The notes under the pieces were generated by a model. The model made no database searches and had not been told where the DNA came from. It saw only the letters and a program-made list of their open reading frames with translations. Position numbers and translations under genes: made by a program. A DNA stretch of 40,665 nt from positions 1 to 40,665 of IMG/VR virus record IMGVR_UViG_3300050821_004084; one strand, given 5' to 3'. The stretch comes from a virus. Shown here piece after piece: positions 21,952-30,017 of this stretch (position 1 is its first letter; every line of letters begins with the position of its first letter).

Positions 21952-22791
21952 CTATCTGCTCTCACCTGTTCTGTAATTGAACGAAGCGCGCGGCTTTGCA
22001 GTCGATGGCGAGCCGAAGTCGTCAAGCGAAATGCGTGGCGCTGCTGAGTTCACGCCTTGTATAGCTTGACGAGCTTTCAATGCAGCAGCTACAAGTACAG
22101 CGCTTGGCTGCTTCTCGAACGACGGACAGAGCAGTTCTGCAAGCGTGAGCGTCAACGCAAGCTCGTAGCCCGGCGGCGCTGCAAATGCTTGCGTCAGCAA
22201 GACAGCGCCTTGCAGTATCGTTTCGATCTCGAACTCGACTCGATAAGCGAAATTCGGCACAGGCCAGAAAAACAGCGCGCCGAGCGGCCAGTCGGGGCGG
22301 TAATAAAGATCAGTCGGCAGGGCAGTCTGTATCGTCTGCACGCGCTGCTTTGCCCACCAATCTTTGTCGCGCATTTCGAGCGGAAATCGCACGATCGGAT
22401 TCGTGTTCGACAGCAATATGTTCGCAGAACGTATGCGGACTGGCCGCTCGTTGATGACTAAAAATGACGGCGCAGGCGCTGGTGCTATTGCCGGCGGTCC
22501 GATCGTGTGCGGTGAAAGCGCTGGCGTAAGTATGAAATTAGCGCCATTGCCTACCGGGGCAGGTGGCTGCGCGCTGATCAAATCAGAAGCAAAGCTATAG
22601 ACTTGCTGCGTGTTCCAACTATCAACAAGCTGGCAGAACTTCGAGAGCACGAATGCGATCTCTAACGCATCAGCTTGCTCGCCCGGCGCAGTGACGTTGA
22701 TCTCATAGAGTGCGTTGAGACAGACTTGACCGACAGTGTTCGGCCCCGGTGGTACAGGGTTTGTCGGTACGGGACCTGGTATTACTGGCAT
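21952..22791 (-). CDS. head-tail adaptor / tail accessory factor (P22 gp4-like)
   Basis: 279 residues. After a Pro-rich start come Cys-Leu-Asn-Ala-Leu-Tyr-Glu-Ile and a helix with Trp-Asn-Thr-Gln. Later come Arg-Pro-Val-Arg-Ile-Arg-Ser-Ala, Lys-Asp-Trp-Trp-Ala, Leu-Pro-Thr-Asp-Leu-Tyr-Tyr-Arg, Leu-Phe-Phe-Trp-Pro-Val-Pro, and Pro-Pro-Gly-Tyr-Glu-Leu-Ala-Leu, in the order seen in adaptor proteins of this group. They bind the portal ring and close the head. It overlaps the HTH gene by 10 bp. The family call is from pattern and gene order. Confidence 0.75.
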   Translation of the reverse strand: MPVIPGPVPTNPVPPGPNTVGQVCLNALYEINVTAPGEQADALEIAFVLSKFCQLVDSWNTQQVYSFASDLISAQPPAPVGNGANFILTPALSPHTIGPPAIAPAPAPSFLVINERPVRIRSANILLSNTNPIVRFPLEMRDKDWWAKQRVQTIQTALPTDLYYRPDWPLGALFFWPVPNFAYRVEFEIETILQGAVLLTQAFAAPPGYELALTLTLAELLCPSFEKQPSAVLVAAALKARQAIQGVNSAAPRISLDDFGSPSTAKPRASFNYRTGESR

Positions 22792-23006
22792 TCAATTTCC
22801 TTCCAATGCTTGCCCATCTCGAACGCCAACTCTGTCAGATCACGCACGCCAAGAATGCGATATGTTGCTTCCACAAGCTGCATTATCCTGGTGCGGCTGA
22901 TTCCTAATTCTTGACTAACTGCAAATAGTTTCATGCCGTTCACGACGCGCAAATAGCAGATCTTTTTCTCTCTGTCAGTCAAATCGTTCCAACGCCAACT
23001 GCTCAT
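22782..23006 (-). CDS. LuxR/GerE-type helix-turn-helix protein, 74 residues
   Basis: Essentially one LuxR-type DNA-binding domain. Leu-Thr-Asp-Arg-Glu (residues 9-13) opens it, then Ser-Gln-Glu-Leu-Gly-Ile-Ser (turn and start of the recognition helix), and Ile-Leu-Gly-Val-Arg-Asp-Leu-Thr-Glu-Leu closes it. There is no sensor or receiver domain. The ATG overlaps the upstream stop and the stop lies within the start of the adaptor gene, so the gene is locked into the late operon. It could regulate late transcription or a host regulon. A transcription factor in this place is unusual. Confidence 0.75.
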   Translation of the reverse strand: MSSWRWNDLTDREKKICYLRVVNGMKLFAVSQELGISRTRIMQLVEATYRILGVRDLTELAFEMGKHWKEIECQ

Positions 23007-23707
23007 TGAAAACTTGAACTGGCTGCTTTCACTTTCGGTTGCGTCGGCGTGCTAGTAGCCTTAAAGAACGTTGCAGAGAATGTGATCTCGGAAATCGACG
23101 GAGCCCAAATAGTCACAAACGGCCAGTCGATAAAGTTGAACGGCATCGCAATGCCATTCCATTCAAGATCAGTTTCATAAAGCAACGCCGGGTCGAGCGC
23201 AAATGCACCGACTGCATTCCCTGAGCCATCAAGAGCAATAGTTAATGCAGGTATCTTGCTAGACGTTCCATTTGGCTGTGGGATTATCTGATTAATGATT
23301 AAACGCACTGGCGGTATTGTATTGTCGTCATAAGTTACAAAAGCTAGCTTCACAATGAGAGTTGGAAGCGGTGGCGGGGGTGGTGTAGATGCAACTGTAA
23401 GTAGCGCAGTCGTCGAATGTGCGCTCGGTTGTGCAGGCGTACAGTTATAAACTACCGCTCCATAGCGCGCGCCGTTGTCGGTTATTAGTACGGCTGGCGT
23501 CATATAGCTCAGGAGATTAAGACCGCCTTTTATATTGACTCCATTCTTTTGCCACATCACGGTGCAAGACTCGCTTACTGCGAGCGTGATCGTGAACTGC
23601 GCAGTCTGCCCGACGCTAACGGTTTGTGGCTGCGGCTGCTGTGTTATAAGCTGTGCGCGCAGTCTTGGCGCAAGGAGCAGTAAAACAAATACGAACAATC
23701 GTTTCAT
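23003..23707 (-). CDS. secreted Ig-like domain protein, 234 residues
   Basis: Signal peptide Met-Lys-Arg-Leu-Phe-Val-Phe-Val-Leu-Leu-Leu, cut probably after Leu-Arg-Ala before Gln. Residues about 20-110 form an immunoglobulin-like domain: Gln-Thr-Val-Ser-Val-Gly-Gln-Thr-Ala-Gln-Phe, then Cys-Thr-Val-Met-Trp-Gln-Lys-Asn-Gly, Cys in the partner strand, and Ala-Leu-Leu-Thr-Val-Ala. A short Pro-run then links to a second beta domain. Ig-like domains on phage particles bind carbohydrate. Here the export signal leaves open surface display on the cell. It lies just after the tailspike gene. Confidence 0.7.
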   Translation of the reverse strand: MKRLFVFVLLLLAPRLRAQLITQQPQPQTVSVGQTAQFTITLAVSESCTVMWQKNGVNIKGGLNLLSYMTPAVLITDNGARYGAVVYNCTPAQPSAHSTTALLTVASTPPPPPLPTLIVKLAFVTYDDNTIPPVRLIINQIIPQPNGTSSKIPALTIALDGSGNAVGAFALDPALLYETDLEWNGIAMPFNFIDWPFVTIWAPSISEITFSATFFKATSTPTQPKVKAASSSFQ

Positions 23708-23718
23708 GGAATCACCAT

Positions 23719-26700
23719 TTAATCCACTACGTCCACAATCAACTGCCGTCCTGTGGCTACGTTACTCGCACTCGCTGCTGTAAAGGCGACACTAACTTGC
23801 AAAAAGTTCTGCGCCGTCAAGTCTATCGCGCTCGGACTACCGCTGATAGTTGCTGTATTGCCGTCCGCGAATACACCTTCCGCCGCTGTCGTGAGTGCTG
23901 AAATGTCAATGGTCAAGTTGCCGTGAGCCTCGGCAGCGCTCGACGCACCAGCCGTTGTCGTTGACGCCATAATCTGCACGTTGAACGGGTCATTCGTGGC
24001 TTGAATCCCGGCAAGTGCTGTCGAACTAATATTGACGAGCGTGGCGACGTTGCCGCTCGCACAGCCAGACACTGAGCATAACTTAATTTTGAGCGTCACT
24101 GCCGTAGTAGAAGCGGCTGGCGTTGAGTACACGCCTGCTGTCTGAATCATCAGCGTCTTGCCGACAGCGTTGAGCGTATTTGCAGGGATAGTGCACGCCT
24201 GCATATTCTGGTCAGTTGTGACGGAACCACCGGAGGTTGTGACTGGCGTTACGTTTACGCAAGTGAAGCCGACAGGCGGGGAGCCTGAATCAACTAGCTG
24301 GCCAGTAGCGTTAATTTTTACGCTGTCTCCTGCCGTCAGCGTCCCGGTAGTCGCGGCAACAGTGCAAGCCGCTCCCGTACAAGTGGCGGAATCTGCAAAA
24401 TTATAATCCCGCGATGTCGCCCCACCAGTAAACGACCCAGTTAACTTGCCGCAGTTCTGTAAGGTGACAGTAGCGCAGTGAAAAAAAATGTTGCCAGAAC
24501 TATCCACCCACCCTATCGCCAATCCAGCGCCGTTGCCGAATTGCGTCCCTCCCGTGCCCGTGCCATTCAGGACGTTAAGTGTTACTGCTCCCGTGCTGGC
24601 AGAGTTTAGTCTAGTCACTCCGGCACTGCTTGCATTTTGAAAAAACTGTAGGCGGTTGACGTTGTTAACTCGGTCAAAAACATCGAAGACGTTGCCAGAA
24701 TCCTTATCTATTGACCACTCTTTTGTGCCGCGGTCCAGGAGATAGAGACTTGCACTCTGAGTCGCCGTCGAGCCGGAATCAAGGTCGATGGCCTCCATAG
24801 CATTGTCTTGCTGATTTTTTACGAGTAGCGCAGTGTTGGCGGCGTTCGGGCGAATCCACAGTTGGTTCCAGTCAATCACCATCGGATAGAAGCTAGCGCT
24901 GGAATCTCCGCCAAAGTGGTAGAGTGGGAGATACGTCTTTGCCGATTCACTGAATCCTGAAATACTATTGCTGACGGTCGTGCCCGTACCGCTCTGGCGC
25001 ATGTTCTGAAAAGTTAGGTTCGCGGATTTACCAGCAGAGGCCTGGGTAATGCCAATCAGCGTGTCGGTGTTTTGCGTTGCGCTGGCTATCCCGGCGAAAT
25101 TGTAGTTGTTGGCATCAGTCATCTTGAAGTGAGTTGAACTTCCGTTCAACTGATTCTCTGTGTAGAAGCCCGTAACAGAGCCACCAAAGATTGCCCCAGA
25201 GCAAGTCGCTCCTTGGCCATTGACTTCAAATAGTGGTAAGCCAGAGGCGGGGTGGTTGGCTACTCCTCCTATGACCGAGATGGGAAGAACGCCAGCACAG
25301 CTGCCGGATGTCGCGGTGATTTTCCAGGGCTGGTTCCCGGCGTTGTAATTGCCGTCAGACCACATATTCGTGAGCACGATTGGGCCGACCACGGCATTAT
25401 TGCCGCCGACATTGTTCGAGGCCACGCGAATCCCGATGGTGTTGGCAAAGTTGAAAAATTGTGAATTGTCCCACTGGTTCATCGAAGAGATGCCTTCGAT
25501 GTTGAGGAAGGCGACAGCGGGCGAGCCTGTCCCGACCGTTCCCGTAGGGCAGCCCTCGCCGAAGATATGGCTCATGTAGCCGTATCCCTGCTGCGCACTG
25601 AGTCCTTCAACGGTGCTGATGGCGCTCCCTGTGATGTTCGCGCTGCAACCAAGTTTTATATACGCGCCACCTGTGCGACTGCCGCCGATGGCTCCATTGT
25701 TCGCGCCGACGAGCGCCGAAGCGTTGTGAATGCCCAGGAAGTAAGCGTGCGCGGTCGAAGTGTTGTCGAGCCACTGGTTGCCGGGATGCAGTTCGACAAC
25801 AGCCGTTTTCGTCGCGCTGCCGATGTCCACCAGCCCCGGAGATGTGTCTGTGGCGTTGTCTGGGCAAGTCAAGATGAAGCCGCCCTGCGTCGCATTTGTT
25901 TGAATATCAGAGAGCGCACTCTCGATTGTTGGAAATCGAAACCCAGCGCCAGCACAGTTCCAGCGAGAATGGTTTATTAGGCCAAACTTTAGGTCATCGG
26001 CCCCAGCCGCAGCAGCATTGTTAAATGTGGTAAGTCCCGTCGCCGTGAGGTTGCCGGTGATCGTAACAGGGCCAGTGTGATTCTCTGGTCCTGTTGAAGT
26101 CAGTCCGTTCGGAAATACTGGCGAACCAGTAGCCGTACCACCGCCTGAAGTGCCAAGTCCGATTGTAGCATTAGTATATGTGAATGTAGAACCACCATTG
26201 CAGCCGGGCGTTAAGACGACGAACGAACCGTTATAACCACTGACGCCAACGCCAGAGATCGTAACAGCTTGATTCGTCGTGAACGTGCACGTCGCTGTCG
26301 TCGTGATCGTTACTGTGTTGCCGCTCTCTGTAGCGCCAGTCGGCGCGCTTGCGATCGAAAACGCTACGCCAGAAATAGTGCTAGGCGTGATAGACATGCC
26401 AGTAGGAACACCAAGGCTGACGACGTACGGGCCAAACGACTGACCAGTCGAGACAGTGATCGTGTAATCAAACGTGCCAGCACCGATATAAAAGCCGTAA
26501 TTGCCTTTCGCATCGCTTGTCGCAACACACGTAGAAGTGCCGTCAAGAACGACTTGCGTCGCCGTAGAGCATGGCGTCGCAAGCGTTACGTCAGTGTATG
26601 TGTTGACTTTGTTCGTGCACGGTACTGCATTTGCCGGATGCGCGCAGACGGCTAAAGTGCCTTGCGCTGTAGAGATCGGGCCGGCGGTGACGAGCGAAGA

Positions 26701-26796
26701 AGAGACTGTCGAAGGGCCAACGCGAAAGCCTTGAGCGTTAGATACAGCACTGCATGCGAAGAGCAGCAATGCTCCGAAGATGAGCCGCTTTAGCAA
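23719..26796 (-). CDS. large tailspike/fibre protein with signal peptide, TTG start
   Basis: 1025 residues. A TTG with the ribosome site GGTGG is the start; the first 22 residues are a signal peptide (Met-Leu-Lys-Arg-Leu-Ile-Phe-Gly-Ala-Leu-Leu..., Ser-Asn-Ala then Gln). Next come a small beta domain with Cys and Thr/Ser/Gly repeats. The centre (about residues 270-620) has Phe-Pro-Thr-Ile-Glu-Ser-Ala-Leu-Ser-Asp-Ile and many Gly/Asn turns, as in pectate-lyase-like beta-helix spikes. The C-terminal part has further repeat and trimerisation-like beta stretches. No catalytic residues can be named. The likely role is receptor binding or capsule degradation. The middle of the gene has visibly different base use. 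Confidence 0.68.
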   Translation of the reverse strand: MLKRLIFGALLLFACSAVSNAQGFRVGPSTVSSSLVTAGPISTAQGTLAVCAHPANAVPCTNKVNTYTDVTLATPCSTATQVVLDGTSTCVATSDAKGNYGFYIGAGTFDYTITVSTGQSFGPYVVSLGVPTGMSITPSTISGVAFSIASAPTGATESGNTVTITTTATCTFTTNQAVTISGVGVSGYNGSFVVLTPGCNGGSTFTYTNATIGLGTSGGGTATGSPVFPNGLTSTGPENHTGPVTITGNLTATGLTTFNNAAAAGADDLKFGLINHSRWNCAGAGFRFPTIESALSDIQTNATQGGFILTCPDNATDTSPGLVDIGSATKTAVVELHPGNQWLDNTSTAHAYFLGIHNASALVGANNGAIGGSRTGGAYIKLGCSANITGSAISTVEGLSAQQGYGYMSHIFGEGCPTGTVGTGSPAVAFLNIEGISSMNQWDNSQFFNFANTIGIRVASNNVGGNNAVVGPIVLTNMWSDGNYNAGNQPWKITATSGSCAGVLPISVIGGVANHPASGLPLFEVNGQGATCSGAIFGGSVTGFYTENQLNGSSTHFKMTDANNYNFAGIASATQNTDTLIGITQASAGKSANLTFQNMRQSGTGTTVSNSISGFSESAKTYLPLYHFGGDSSASFYPMVIDWNQLWIRPNAANTALLVKNQQDNAMEAIDLDSGSTATQSASLYLLDRGTKEWSIDKDSGNVFDVFDRVNNVNRLQFFQNASSAGVTRLNSASTGAVTLNVLNGTGTGGTQFGNGAGLAIGWVDSSGNIFFHCATVTLQNCGKLTGSFTGGATSRDYNFADSATCTGAACTVAATTGTLTAGDSVKINATGQLVDSGSPPVGFTCVNVTPVTTSGGSVTTDQNMQACTIPANTLNAVGKTLMIQTAGVYSTPAASTTAVTLKIKLCSVSGCASGNVATLVNISSTALAGIQATNDPFNVQIMASTTTAGASSAAEAHGNLTIDISALTTAAEGVFADGNTATISGSPSAIDLTAQNFLQVSVAFTAASASNVATGRQLIVDVVD

Positions 26797-26799
26797 AGC

Positions 26800-27312
26800 T
26801 TACGCCACCTTTCGGCTCTTCTTCTGCTGCTTCTCTTCTTCAGCTTCTACTGGTTGCGCAGTTGTCTCAGCTTCTTTGAAGAATTCTTCTTGCTGAGCTG
26901 CGTCGAGCGAATCGAGAAACTCAGCAGCTTCTCTGAGCGTCTCGACAGCTACATCGTTCGAGCGCAAAAACGCAAGATGATGATTGTAAACGCGAAAGCC
27001 GCTCTTCGTGAATACTTCGTTTAGCTTTGCGCGCCAGTCTTTCGGGCGCGCGGCTGGCGTTTCAGACCACGCAACACCGAGCGCGTCTTGCTCTTCGCGC
27101 GAAGCGACAATCTTCGTCAAACCGCTGACGTGATAGACGCATTTCGGGAACTCTGCCGGTGCAGGTCGGACGTAACCAAGATCCTGTACACCCCTGTGCA
27201 GCGGATGATTCTGAAGCGGCACGAACGTCTGCGGTCCGCTTGTGTTCTTTCGCGCCATGAAATCGCGGAATGCAGAAAGCAGCTCTGCATCAGTTTGTAA
27301 AGTTGAAGACAT
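26800..27312 (-). CDS. hypothetical structural-region protein, 170 residues
   Basis: The strong leader AAAAAGGAGAACGAACG before the ATG indicates high expression. The N-terminal half has Pro-Lys-Cys-Val-Tyr-His-Val-Ser-Gly and a later Ala-Leu-Gly-Val-Ala-Trp; the C-terminal half is helical and acidic, ending in a Lys/Gln-rich tail. Similar small proteins follow capsid decoration genes in other phages. There is no signal peptide, unlike several neighbours. The role is unknown; it may be a minor head or tail component. Confidence 0.6.
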   Translation of the reverse strand: MSSTLQTDAELLSAFRDFMARKNTSGPQTFVPLQNHPLHRGVQDLGYVRPAPAEFPKCVYHVSGLTKIVASREEQDALGVAWSETPAARPKDWRAKLNEVFTKSGFRVYNHHLAFLRSNDVAVETLREAAEFLDSLDAAQQEEFFKEAETTAQPVEAEEEKQQKKSRKVA

Positions 27313-27342
27313 CGTTCGTTCTCCTTTTTGAAGCGAAACTTC

Positions 27343-27786
27343 TTATGTGAAAGTCACGCCGCTCGAAGCGATGACGTGCCAAACGCCGTCAACTGCGCGA
27401 AGCGTCATGCCTGCACCGCGAAAAGCTGCGAACGTCGCTGTCGTCTTCAGCGCTGTGCCGTTAGCGAAAAGAGCTGTCGCTGTGACAACGTGCGCGAAAT
27501 TCGTATCAGACCAGATGTTGATCGAGAGATTGTCGTCAACTTCTGCTGTCGGCGCTGTCAATGTGATCGCATCTGCGCTGCCAGTATCGATGATGTAATT
27601 ACCAGCAATGTGCGGGTTGATTGCGTCCGTAGTGCCAGTAAGCAACGTTATACCGCCTTGAAGCGAATCCCCGTCGATGATGTCTTGCTGAGAATCTTGC
27701 GTGTAAGCGCCGCCTGTTGTGCGCGCCGTAATGCCACGCGGGCCTTGAAGGATACTCGGAACTAAAGGCGTTTGAATCTGAGTCAT
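27343..27786 (-). CDS. capsid decoration-like protein, 147 residues
   Basis: It follows the coat gene region and has the strong ribosome site AGGAGAATGAGAAA. The N terminus is flexible (Gln-Thr-Pro-Leu-Val-Pro-Ser). The rest is a small beta fold with Gly-Asn-Tyr-Ile-Ile-Asp, Ile-Thr-Leu-Thr-Ala-Pro-Thr and Gly-Val-Trp-His-Val-Ile-Ala at the end, typical of phage head decoration or trimeric fibre-tip domains. Gene order favours decoration. There is no signal peptide. A hairpin separates it from the gene before, so its mRNA level may be set independently. Confidence 0.6.
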   Translation of the reverse strand: MTQIQTPLVPSILQGPRGITARTTGGAYTQDSQQDIIDGDSLQGGITLLTGTTDAINPHIAGNYIIDTGSADAITLTAPTAEVDDNLSINIWSDTNFAHVVTATALFANGTALKTTATFAAFRGAGMTLRAVDGVWHVIASSGVTFT

Positions 27787-27810
27787 TTTCTCATTCTCCT
27801 AAGAAAGTGA

Positions 27811-27836
27811 GGGGCTGCCGGTACAGGCACAGCCCC
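27811..27836 (-). terminator. hairpin between late genes, possible leaky terminator
   Basis: GGGGCTG (27811-27817) pairs with CAGCCCC (27830-27836), with CC-GG pairing further in. In the leftward transcript the stem is followed by a moderately T-rich stretch (CACTTTCTTAG). It may partly stop transcription or mark an mRNA end after the coat-gene region, as in many phages. Confidence 0.5.
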
Positions 27837-27857
27837 CGCGTTATGTAAACCGCTTGT

Positions 27858-28763
27858 TTAGTACGACGCCGAAAACTTCAACGTTGAAGCGTTCCACGTG
27901 TAGCAGAGCGTCTTGCCGATGACTGCTGTCGTTGCAGCAGCGATGTTGTTCGTCGCTGTCGTCGTAAATGCAGCTGTCGGATAGATGCAGAACGAGCCTG
28001 AGCCGGTAGCCGTATTGTTGAAGCCAACGGGCAGCGTCCACGACGTGATCGCGTTCGTGCCGCTGACGCGGAAGTACGGCCCTTGTACGGCAGTAGCGCC
28101 TGCTACTGACGCAACTGTGCCGAAGTCAGCAGAGTTAAGCGGTGAGAGTGGGTTCGAGAACCACGGCACGTACGTCAGCGTTGTCGGTGAACAAGCCCAC
28201 ATTGCGCCGCTGCGGACGTTGAGCCACGGGAAAGCGAACTGCCCGGCGACAGTACAAGCCGTGCCACCAGAAACACCGGCACCGCCTTGCGAAAGCACGG
28301 TGCCAGGGTCGATATTGTAGAACCACAGCGCTTTTCCGTACAGCACCATCGAACCAGAAGCATGCGATGTCGCTACTGTCGAGTTGTAACCGCGAATTAC
28401 GTAAGCTGCAGTGCCGTTAATCTGAATGACAGCCATTTCTTCGCGATCGACGTAAAGTGCCCACAAGTTCTGCACGTTTAACGTCGCTGTTGGGTTGAGC
28501 GTGTAACCGGTGATTCCCGTAGCCGAAGCGAGCTGGACAAGCCCGTACGGTACAGGGGAAGGAGCAGCACCGCCTGTCACAGCGCCGCTGCTTGACGGTA
28601 CAGGTACTGCCGCCGACAGCGTCGTCTGAACAAGCAAGTTTTGCTGCGCCGCTGCTGGCCCGATTTGCAAGAACAAATCGAACAAGCCGCCGTCGAAGAC
28701 GTGATTGCAAGCGATGAACGCAACGATCAACGCTGCTCTGATGATGTATTTTTTGATGTTCAT
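27858..28763 (-). CDS. exported structural-region protein, 301 residues
   Basis: The start at 28763 is one base past the coat-gene TAA; GGAGCG lies before it. Residues 1-45 form a long hydrophobic signal (Ile-Ile-Arg-Ala-Ala-Leu-Ile-Val-Ala-Phe-Ile-Ala ... Pro-Ala-Ala-Ala then Gln-Gln). The mature protein is Ala/Thr/Val/Gly-rich beta, with Ile-Arg-Gly-Tyr-Asn and Trp-Ala-Leu-Tyr-Val segments, and two or more Cys. Its position right after the coat gene suggests a highly expressed product. Either an unusual head fibre or an abundant exported protein would fit. I recognise no family. Confidence 0.65.
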   Translation of the reverse strand: MNIKKYIIRAALIVAFIACNHVFDGGLFDLFLQIGPAAAQQNLLVQTTLSAAVPVPSSSGAVTGGAAPSPVPYGLVQLASATGITGYTLNPTATLNVQNLWALYVDREEMAVIQINGTAAYVIRGYNSTVATSHASGSMVLYGKALWFYNIDPGTVLSQGGAGVSGGTACTVAGQFAFPWLNVRSGAMWACSPTTLTYVPWFSNPLSPLNSADFGTVASVAGATAVQGPYFRVSGTNAITSWTLPVGFNNTATGSGSFCIYPTAAFTTTATNNIAAATTAVIGKTLCYTWNASTLKFSASY

Positions 28764-28764
28764 T

Positions 28765-30012
28765 TTACGCTCCACAGATTCTGACAGCGCAGCTGTCTGA
28801 GTAGAGTTGGCCGAAGCCGAAGACGCTGTCCCATCTGTTAATCATCTTCGACTGTACTGGGTCGAACATTCTGACGAATCGCAGCGCAGCCCTTGTTTCA
28901 GGATCGCGAGTCTGCGATGTCATCTCAGTCGCGCGCGGCTCTTCTAGCTTCACACCGGCAAAGCCGAAAGCATCGCCGTGAATGACAAGCCCTTGCGCTG
29001 ATGTTTTTCCGTTCGGTGCCGCCGTTCCGGGCCACAGTGTGATCGCCGCCGCGTTGACTGGCACTGCGTCGACGTTCTGATACTGCGAACCGGGGCCGAA
29101 GATAGCCGGAGAGATAATCAAGAAGTCAGCAGCAGCGCCGCCGCCTGCCGCGATGAGCGGCTGCAACACGACGAACTGCTTCAGCGTCGTCGACAATGTG
29201 CGACGAGTTCTCGGGTTGACTTGATTGACGTTCGCAATGCTGATCACATCGCCAGCATTGATGTTGTCGGCGGCTGTCAAGTTGACGCCGAGTTGGTTGC
29301 CGCCGTTGTTCACGTTCGTTGTGTTGACAGTGAACGCACCTGCGACAGTGCCGGCAGTGAAACGCCACAACGACATGCATTCATAGACATCAAAGCCATG
29401 AAGCTTGCCGAGCGAGCCTTCTTTGAACTGTTTCGAAATGTCGTCTTGCGGGTTAAGCAGCGTCTGCAGTGCAGGCACCATTGCTGTCGAGAATTGTGGC
29501 GGTATGCACAACGACTTCTCGCCGCCTGGCGGACAAGCAAGCTCAAACAAGCGCTGTCGCGCTTGCGCGAACGTTGTGACCGTGTTCGGATCGATACCCA
29601 GCTGGCCGACGATGTTGTTCGTGTTCAGCATCGCGAAGTTCGCAGCACGGCTGTCAACTTCTTGCGCCATCTGCGCTACTGCAGGTTCGAGATACTGTTT
29701 TCTGATTTCCTCTTTCGAGCGCTCCATGTTCAGTGCTTGCTCGAACGAGTCCCATTCGAAGTCGACGCCAAGAATCTGATTGCAATTCACTGTCGTCGTA
29801 AGGCGGTTAATGCCTTGCGGGTTGTAACCGAGGCCGTCACGGATCAAGAAAGATTGCGGAATCTTCACTTGCGTGACTGAACCGATCGGAAACTCTTGCT
29901 CGAACTCTTTCTGCCACTCAGTGTTGAAGCATGCAACGACTTCGAGTTTGTTGAGCAAGAGCCGCAGGGCGTCCATTGAAACCCATTGCGGAAATGCAAA
30001 CGTGTTTGGCAC
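28765..30012 (-). CDS. major capsid protein (P22 coat family)
   Basis: 415 residues, close to P22 gp5. The C-terminal signature is visible: Arg-Asp-Pro-Glu-Thr, Ala-Leu-Arg-Phe-Val-Arg-Met-Phe-Asp-Pro-Val, then Asn-Arg-Trp-Asp-Ser-Val-Phe-Gly-Phe-Gly-Gln-Leu-Tyr and Cys-Ala-Val at the end. The N terminus (Leu-Leu-Asn-Lys-Leu-Glu-Val, Val-Lys-Ile-Pro) fits the HK97-fold arm. A Gly/Asn-rich Thr segment around residue 220-260 is a candidate inserted domain. It lies after portal and scaffold, in canonical order. Confidence 0.92.
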   Translation of the reverse strand: MPNTFAFPQWVSMDALRLLLNKLEVVACFNTEWQKEFEQEFPIGSVTQVKIPQSFLIRDGLGYNPQGINRLTTTVNCNQILGVDFEWDSFEQALNMERSKEEIRKQYLEPAVAQMAQEVDSRAANFAMLNTNNIVGQLGIDPNTVTTFAQARQRLFELACPPGGEKSLCIPPQFSTAMVPALQTLLNPQDDISKQFKEGSLGKLHGFDVYECMSLWRFTAGTVAGAFTVNTTNVNNGGNQLGVNLTAADNINAGDVISIANVNQVNPRTRRTLSTTLKQFVVLQPLIAAGGGAAADFLIISPAIFGPGSQYQNVDAVPVNAAAITLWPGTAAPNGKTSAQGLVIHGDAFGFAGVKLEEPRATEMTSQTRDPETRAALRFVRMFDPVQSKMINRWDSVFGFGQLYSDSCAVRICGA

Positions 30013-30017
30013 TTCTT

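Noticed and set aside
24000-26600. diversity-generating retroelement at the tailspike
   Set aside because: No reverse transcriptase gene and no template-like repeat of the spike were seen in the window.
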